A DNA stretch of 35,815 nt, from positions 1 through 35,815 of the forward strand of contig JAWQRN010000154.1 of assembly GCA_033557685.1 (NCBI GenBank), read 5' to 3'. Position 1 is the first letter of the stretch; every line of letters begins with the position of its first letter. The DNA is from Sperchopsis tessellata (lineage: Eukaryota; Arthropoda; Insecta; Coleoptera; Hydrophilidae). The position numbers and the translations under genes were made by a program. This document shows positions 12,301 through 18,300 of the stretch, piece after piece. The notes under the pieces are model-generated. The model ran no database searches and was not told where the DNA came from. It worked only from the letters and a program-made list of their open reading frames with translations.

Positions 12301-15300
12301 TATTTAATTTTCATCATCAGATCTTGAGTCTGCAAATTAACATACATCAGACAAACCATACAAAATATAACAAATCTGCAGATTTACATGTAACATCACA
12401 AAGATATAGACACATAATAAATTAATACAACATGAAAACGAAAAATTACCAATACGAAAGACAAAAATTCTTTTGTTTTTTTCAAAAAAGTTACTTAAAA
12501 GCAAAAGGGGGACAAAACAAATCATATCAATAAATAAAACAATATCAAGTTAAATCTATAAAACAAAAAATGTGCAACAATTAAACAAATGAAATGTCAT
12601 AAAGACAAAGAAAAAGATCAAACAAAATGAAAAAGCAAAATATCTGACTCATAACGCCAGGTCAAAGAAACAGAATAAAACCATCTTCAAGTGAGCCACC
12701 TACGGAAATTTATGCTGCCGAAAAAACGGGAATAGCAGCAGTTAACTTGTTCATTAAAATTTTCAGCAATAGAAAATTTACCACCCTTGTGATAAAAATG
12801 GACATACGTTACTCTTGTATATGGATCAAAGGAGTGGTGCTTGCTGTTGATGTGCACAGTAAAATTTGATGTAGGTTCGCACCTTCTTATGCAACGTGTG
12901 TGTTCAGCAATTCTCGTACGAAAGGATCTACCAGTTTGACCCACGTAAATAGCTCCACAAATACTGCAAGCAAGGGAGTAAATACTGCTCCGATTAGACA
13001 ACAGAAAAGAGTCCTTGATACGAACGAAGACGGTACCCAGGGTGTTGGTGGTGCTAAAACAGACTCTTATGTTGTGGCCTTTGAAGACATTGGCCACTTT
13101 ATATGAGAACTACCAACAAAAGGAATAGAGCACCTAATGAAACTATCCGTAGTACAAGACGGAACGGGGTAGCAAAGTTGCTTATAAATTTTGTCGGCTT
13201 TACGATTGAAAACTCTTCTAATAACTTGAATGGGAAAGCCATTATTCGATGCGACTTGCAAAATAGTTTAGCTCTAAAAAGAAGGCGCGATAATTCAGGG
13301 GGATAGTGAAAAGACGATTAAACATGGCATTAAAAAAGGAAGTTTTGTGGCACATGATAGCATATGATTTGAAGAATAAGGAATACAATGGTCTGTCTGA
13401 GTGGGCTCTCGATATATCTCATACATTATACCCTGACCGCAATGGAAGATTGACAGATCCAAAAAATTAATCCTGCCATACCTCTCAAGCTCAACCGAAA
13501 AATCTATTTTGTTCTGATGACTGTTCAATAACTTAAGAATTGTGTCCACATCGGACGAATCGCCTTCAACCAAACAAAAGATATCATCTACATATCTAAC
13601 CCAGAAATAAATTTTTTGAAGACATCAAAATTTAAACCAGGAAAGGACAGCTCAAAATTGTCCATAAAAAGGGCCGCCAAACTCAAACCATCAGGCTGGC
13701 AATACAATTCATTATTAAAAGAAAAGAAATTTTATTGTAAAGTTACACAAATCAAATCCAGGACAGCCTGAGCGACATCATCGCTCATATCTGACTCTGT
13801 TAGGTGACGGCTAATGATACTAATACAATCAAAAACAGGAACCGAAGTGAAAAGACTGGAAACGTTGAAAGAAACAAGAAGAGAATTAGGTTTTAGTCGT
13901 GTGTTTGAAAGCTTGGTAACCAGCTCCCTACTATTTTTGATTATAAGAGAAAATTGGAAATTAAGGCGCTGTTTCAAGTATCTGTCCAAGAAAATTAAAC
14001 TTACCTGACACTACCAAATAGATCATCTTCTTTTAAAATTATCCTCGATGGTGTATGCTATTCGACGCATCTCAAGAGTTATTGGTTTTATGCGGCCAGA
14101 ACAACTTCTTTTGCTCTCTTCTATTCCCATCTTGCTTACGTTGTTGCTGTATGAATTTGCTTACATTATGCAAAAAAGCTATTTTGTACCCAAATATAGC
14201 TGTAAGAGCAATAGATCATACACTAATGACCCACTGTACACCGCTGTTCCTGAAACACAAACCAAGCACCTATATAATGAAAAAAATTGCAGAAACAAGA
14301 AACTCAGAATCTGCCAGAAAATCTGATGCTGCACACCAACACAACAAGGAATATTGTTGATATTCCACGATATTTACGACTGTACGATATATTTCCCTGC
14401 AGATATTAGAAACCGAAATAAATCAGCTTTCGTGAGAAAAATAAGGTCCCTTTTGAAAGAGATGCCCTATTCCTTAATGGAGGAGGTCTTTTTGTACATA
14501 TAACTAATTTTAAGTTTAAAGTTGGTGTTTGTGTTTATTTCCAGTGTAATGGTAAAGTTTGGAACAAAATTCATAATTGCGTAATTTAATGTTTTTAAGA
14601 AAATCGATCGGACAGGTCAATTTTACTTTTTAAAATGCCATCTTTTGAATCTTTTAAAAAAAGTAAAGTATCTCCCGTACAAGTTGCAACTGGTACACGA
14701 GCTAAACGATGATGATCCAGACCGCCGTTTGCAGTTCTGTAAAGAATTAATGTTACTTTTGATCAAAATCAAAATTTTTTAAGTAACATTTTTTTTTGAT
14801 GAAGCTACTTTTTGCCTGAATGGATCAGTACATTGCTACAACTGCAGATGTTGGTCACTGGAACATGTAGATATGTCCAATAAAGTATGTTATGTTAAGC
14901 ACGACAACTCATAAAGAGTGTTACAGGGTTCTTATAAAACAAAATAGCCATATTTAAATTAATACATATAATGAATAAATAAAAACAAAATGAAAGGTGA
15001 TACACATGAATTACACAAAGAAGATAAATTATACAATACACAGAAGATAACGTGCACAAAACTAAAAAATAAATAAATAAAAGGTAATGAGTACACACCT
15101 AATACGTCACCTCATGGTTGTAAGATGTTTTTTTGTGTGTGCCTACCAAGTCAATAATCGGTGACGGTTGGCAAGTGAGTTTATGTACTATGGCTCCTGT
15201 TATTATTTGTGTCTTATTTGAGGACACCATGGTACTGGTAAATTAATTTATATATAAAAGTAATACTTTCTACTAGGACAGCGATCAATTTAACTGCAAA

Positions 15301-18300
15301 TGAATCAAGGGAGTGCTAGTTTGCAGTTCTAATAAACCTGATTAATAAAAATATTTTACTTCATACTACTTTTATAGTTTTGAAACCTGTAGATGCATGA
15401 GTAATTTTACTACTGCTGATTGTATGTTTGATGTTTAAAACTTTGCAATTTGGCGAACATAAATATTATCTTTTTCTATACATGTTCCTAAAACCCAAAA
15501 CATGGTTTTTGAAATGATGTCTGTGGCCATTCTACAGCCCAAAGGGTGTGAGCTATGAAACCTAAAATATATATATATATAAGCATCTAGTATTAATTGA
15601 TAAACGATTTGAATTATGAAGACAAAAATTCCTACGTACGCTTTCAGCTTTTAATTTTGAGATTGTAGTGAATTTTAAATGTACCAATTTTAACTTTTAA
15701 TAATAAATTATAAGCAACAATTAAATATATGACAAAATATTTACAAAAATTGGTCAAAAAGTAGAGTTATTAAAATTGAAACTTTTATAAGAAAAAAGGG
15801 AACATGTTTGATTTTGAAGTTATAGTTTTAAACATTTGATTGGCACACATTTTTCAAATCATTGTTTAAATATCATATTAGGGATACAATATGCAGGGTG
15901 ATTTATAATGGCATGATCAATTTGACAGTTTGTTGGTCAGGTTATTATGAGTAAAAATATCATATGAACATACAGCACTTTATACATGATCAAAAACAAA
16001 AAACAAAAATTTCATGTTTGTGTGTGTGTGTGGATTTGTCAGTGAGGGGAAGTATAACCAACCTGCTTTCTGCCTATGAGATTTAAATAGGAAATACAGA
16101 TGGTGGTTTTTCTATAAAACAGTATTTAAAACATTGTTTTTATTTGTTACTTATTATAAGTTTGTAATCAAACTTTTATTATGATTTAGGTCTACTAAAT
16201 AACTGTTTATCCTGAGTAAGGTTGGTTCCAAATATCTATTTAGGTTTTCCACCATTACCATATTCTTTATTGTTAAGTATATTACAATTGCTATGGAGTC
16301 GGATTATATCCATTTATTTACTATTGTTTAAATTCTGGTTTTAATAATGAGTATTGCCAGCGAGGTTATAATTTATAATGACTTGGTATTGTAGTGGGGA
16401 AAGTTATGCAATGGAAACATCCTCTAGTTATGTTTAAATCTCTAGGTAGATTACTGAAGTAATACAATAATGGTAACATGTTTTTCTTTTTCAGAACTGG
16501 TGTTTTCGTTTTAACTCCTGGATATGGTTTACAGTTTATTTCTAATTGCCAAAGTACGGGTTTCCATCCACATCCCACAGATCCACCTTTGTTTATGGTA
16601 TGAATTTAAAATAATTTAAACTGCACATTACACAAAGTTGTGTGAGCATATATTATAAAAAACTTCTACCTTAGTTTATTAAATCTACGAACATATTAAA
16701 CCCATTTTTATTGTATAAAATTGAGACAAAAAAAAAAACAACCAATATCTTGGTTTTGATTGGGGGTGGGGTAGAACAGTCTATGTTTTTGAATTTTACT
16801 ATATAATATCATAATATCCCATGAATTAACATGAATATAAAGAGCAGGTAACGACAAATGCTTACAAATGACCACTAGGTGGCGCAATTGAGATGTGATT
16901 ACTTTTCGTAAAATTTGTCATTTGTTATTGTGAAAACAGCGGGAGCTTAGAAATTGACCGAGCAGTTTTTTTACAGTGAGCGTTTAAAAAAAGCAATTTT
17001 GTGAAAAATTTTTACGTGAAGTTTTCGTTGAATGATTTTTTTCGATTTTGGTAACGGCCTAACTCAACAACAATGCATAGAATCACTTCGTTGAACTTTT
17101 GGTAATGGAGCACTAACAAAAAAGACTATTTACAATTGGTTTGCATAATTTCGTCATGGTCGTGCGTCCCAGTCGGTGATGAATTTTGTGTCGACTAAAA
17201 TCGGTTGTTATTCTAAAAAACATCGATGCTGTGCACAACATGATTACTTACAATGAGATAGAGGCATGCTTAGGCATGTCGAAAACTGTGTACATTCGAT
17301 TTTGCTTAAACATTTAGCAGTAAAAAAGATCTGGATTCCGCATAATTTGACCGAAGCTCAAAGAAAGGTTGTTAATTGGTGTAAGGAAATGTTAAAAAAA
17401 ATTCGACTGAGGAATAGCATAATCCAACAATCCATTGTTTGGGTGTTCCAAAATGAACCAAATCCCATAAAAGTTTTTCGTTCACGAAGCACTTCCAAGA
17501 AAATGATCGCTTGTTTCTTTGGTTGTACTGGACATGTTGCAACCATTCCTTTAGAGGATTGAAGAATAGTTAACGCTGAATGTCATCAATGAAATCAGGA
17601 AAAACAACTGAAAACATCATTTTTCATCATGACAACGCCAGCTCTCACACAGAACGTCAAAGAATTGATTATTTAAAGGAGAAAAACATCGAATTAATGT
17701 CTCATTGCCCGTATTCACCTGATTTATCGCCTATCGGCTTTTTTTTGTCCCCCAATGTCATACAAAAAAAGGGTGGACAACAATTTTCATCACCTGAAGA
17801 AGCTGTTGAAGCTTTCAAAAACCATGTTTTTGACATACTATCTTCAGAGTGGAAAAAATGTTTCAGAATTGGTAACGCATACAAAAGAGTATAAATCTTA
17901 AAGGCAAATATTTTGAAAAGCAATATAACAGTTTGTTCCAAAAAATTTGTTTTCTTTCCTAGTTTTTGTAAACATTTAAAAGGTAACCCTCGTATATATA
18001 TATATTTATATATATGTGTGTGTGTGTGCAAAGTGCGTTCACAAGATAAGAATCTGTCCTCCATTAGGAGTGGCTTATTGACGGCATCTGTTCTCCAAAT
18101 TGGAGCGACCGATATTGAACCTGTCAGCAGCGTAACGAGTTATGCCTCAATCCCCCAAAATGACAGACGCAATAAAACCTCAGCCCTCATTTTTCATAGG
18201 CTTCATTACTCCCATTAAAGACAGCTATTGGAGCCAGCGTAAGAAGGTCGAGGGTTCTAAGAATCCGTGAAGTATAAACAGTTGCAAACAATATTAAATG

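Noticed and set aside
12337..12525. Minus-strand 62-codon frame in the 3' region of Penelope-like copy 1
   Set aside because: Low-complexity hydrophobic composition, no homology recognised, and lies between the hammerhead-like motif and the ORF end where untranslated DNA is expected.
14048..14360. Two overlapping plus-strand frames with a hydrophobic stretch
   Set aside because: No recognisable family, no splice context, and they abut the truncated Penelope-like element; probably chance.
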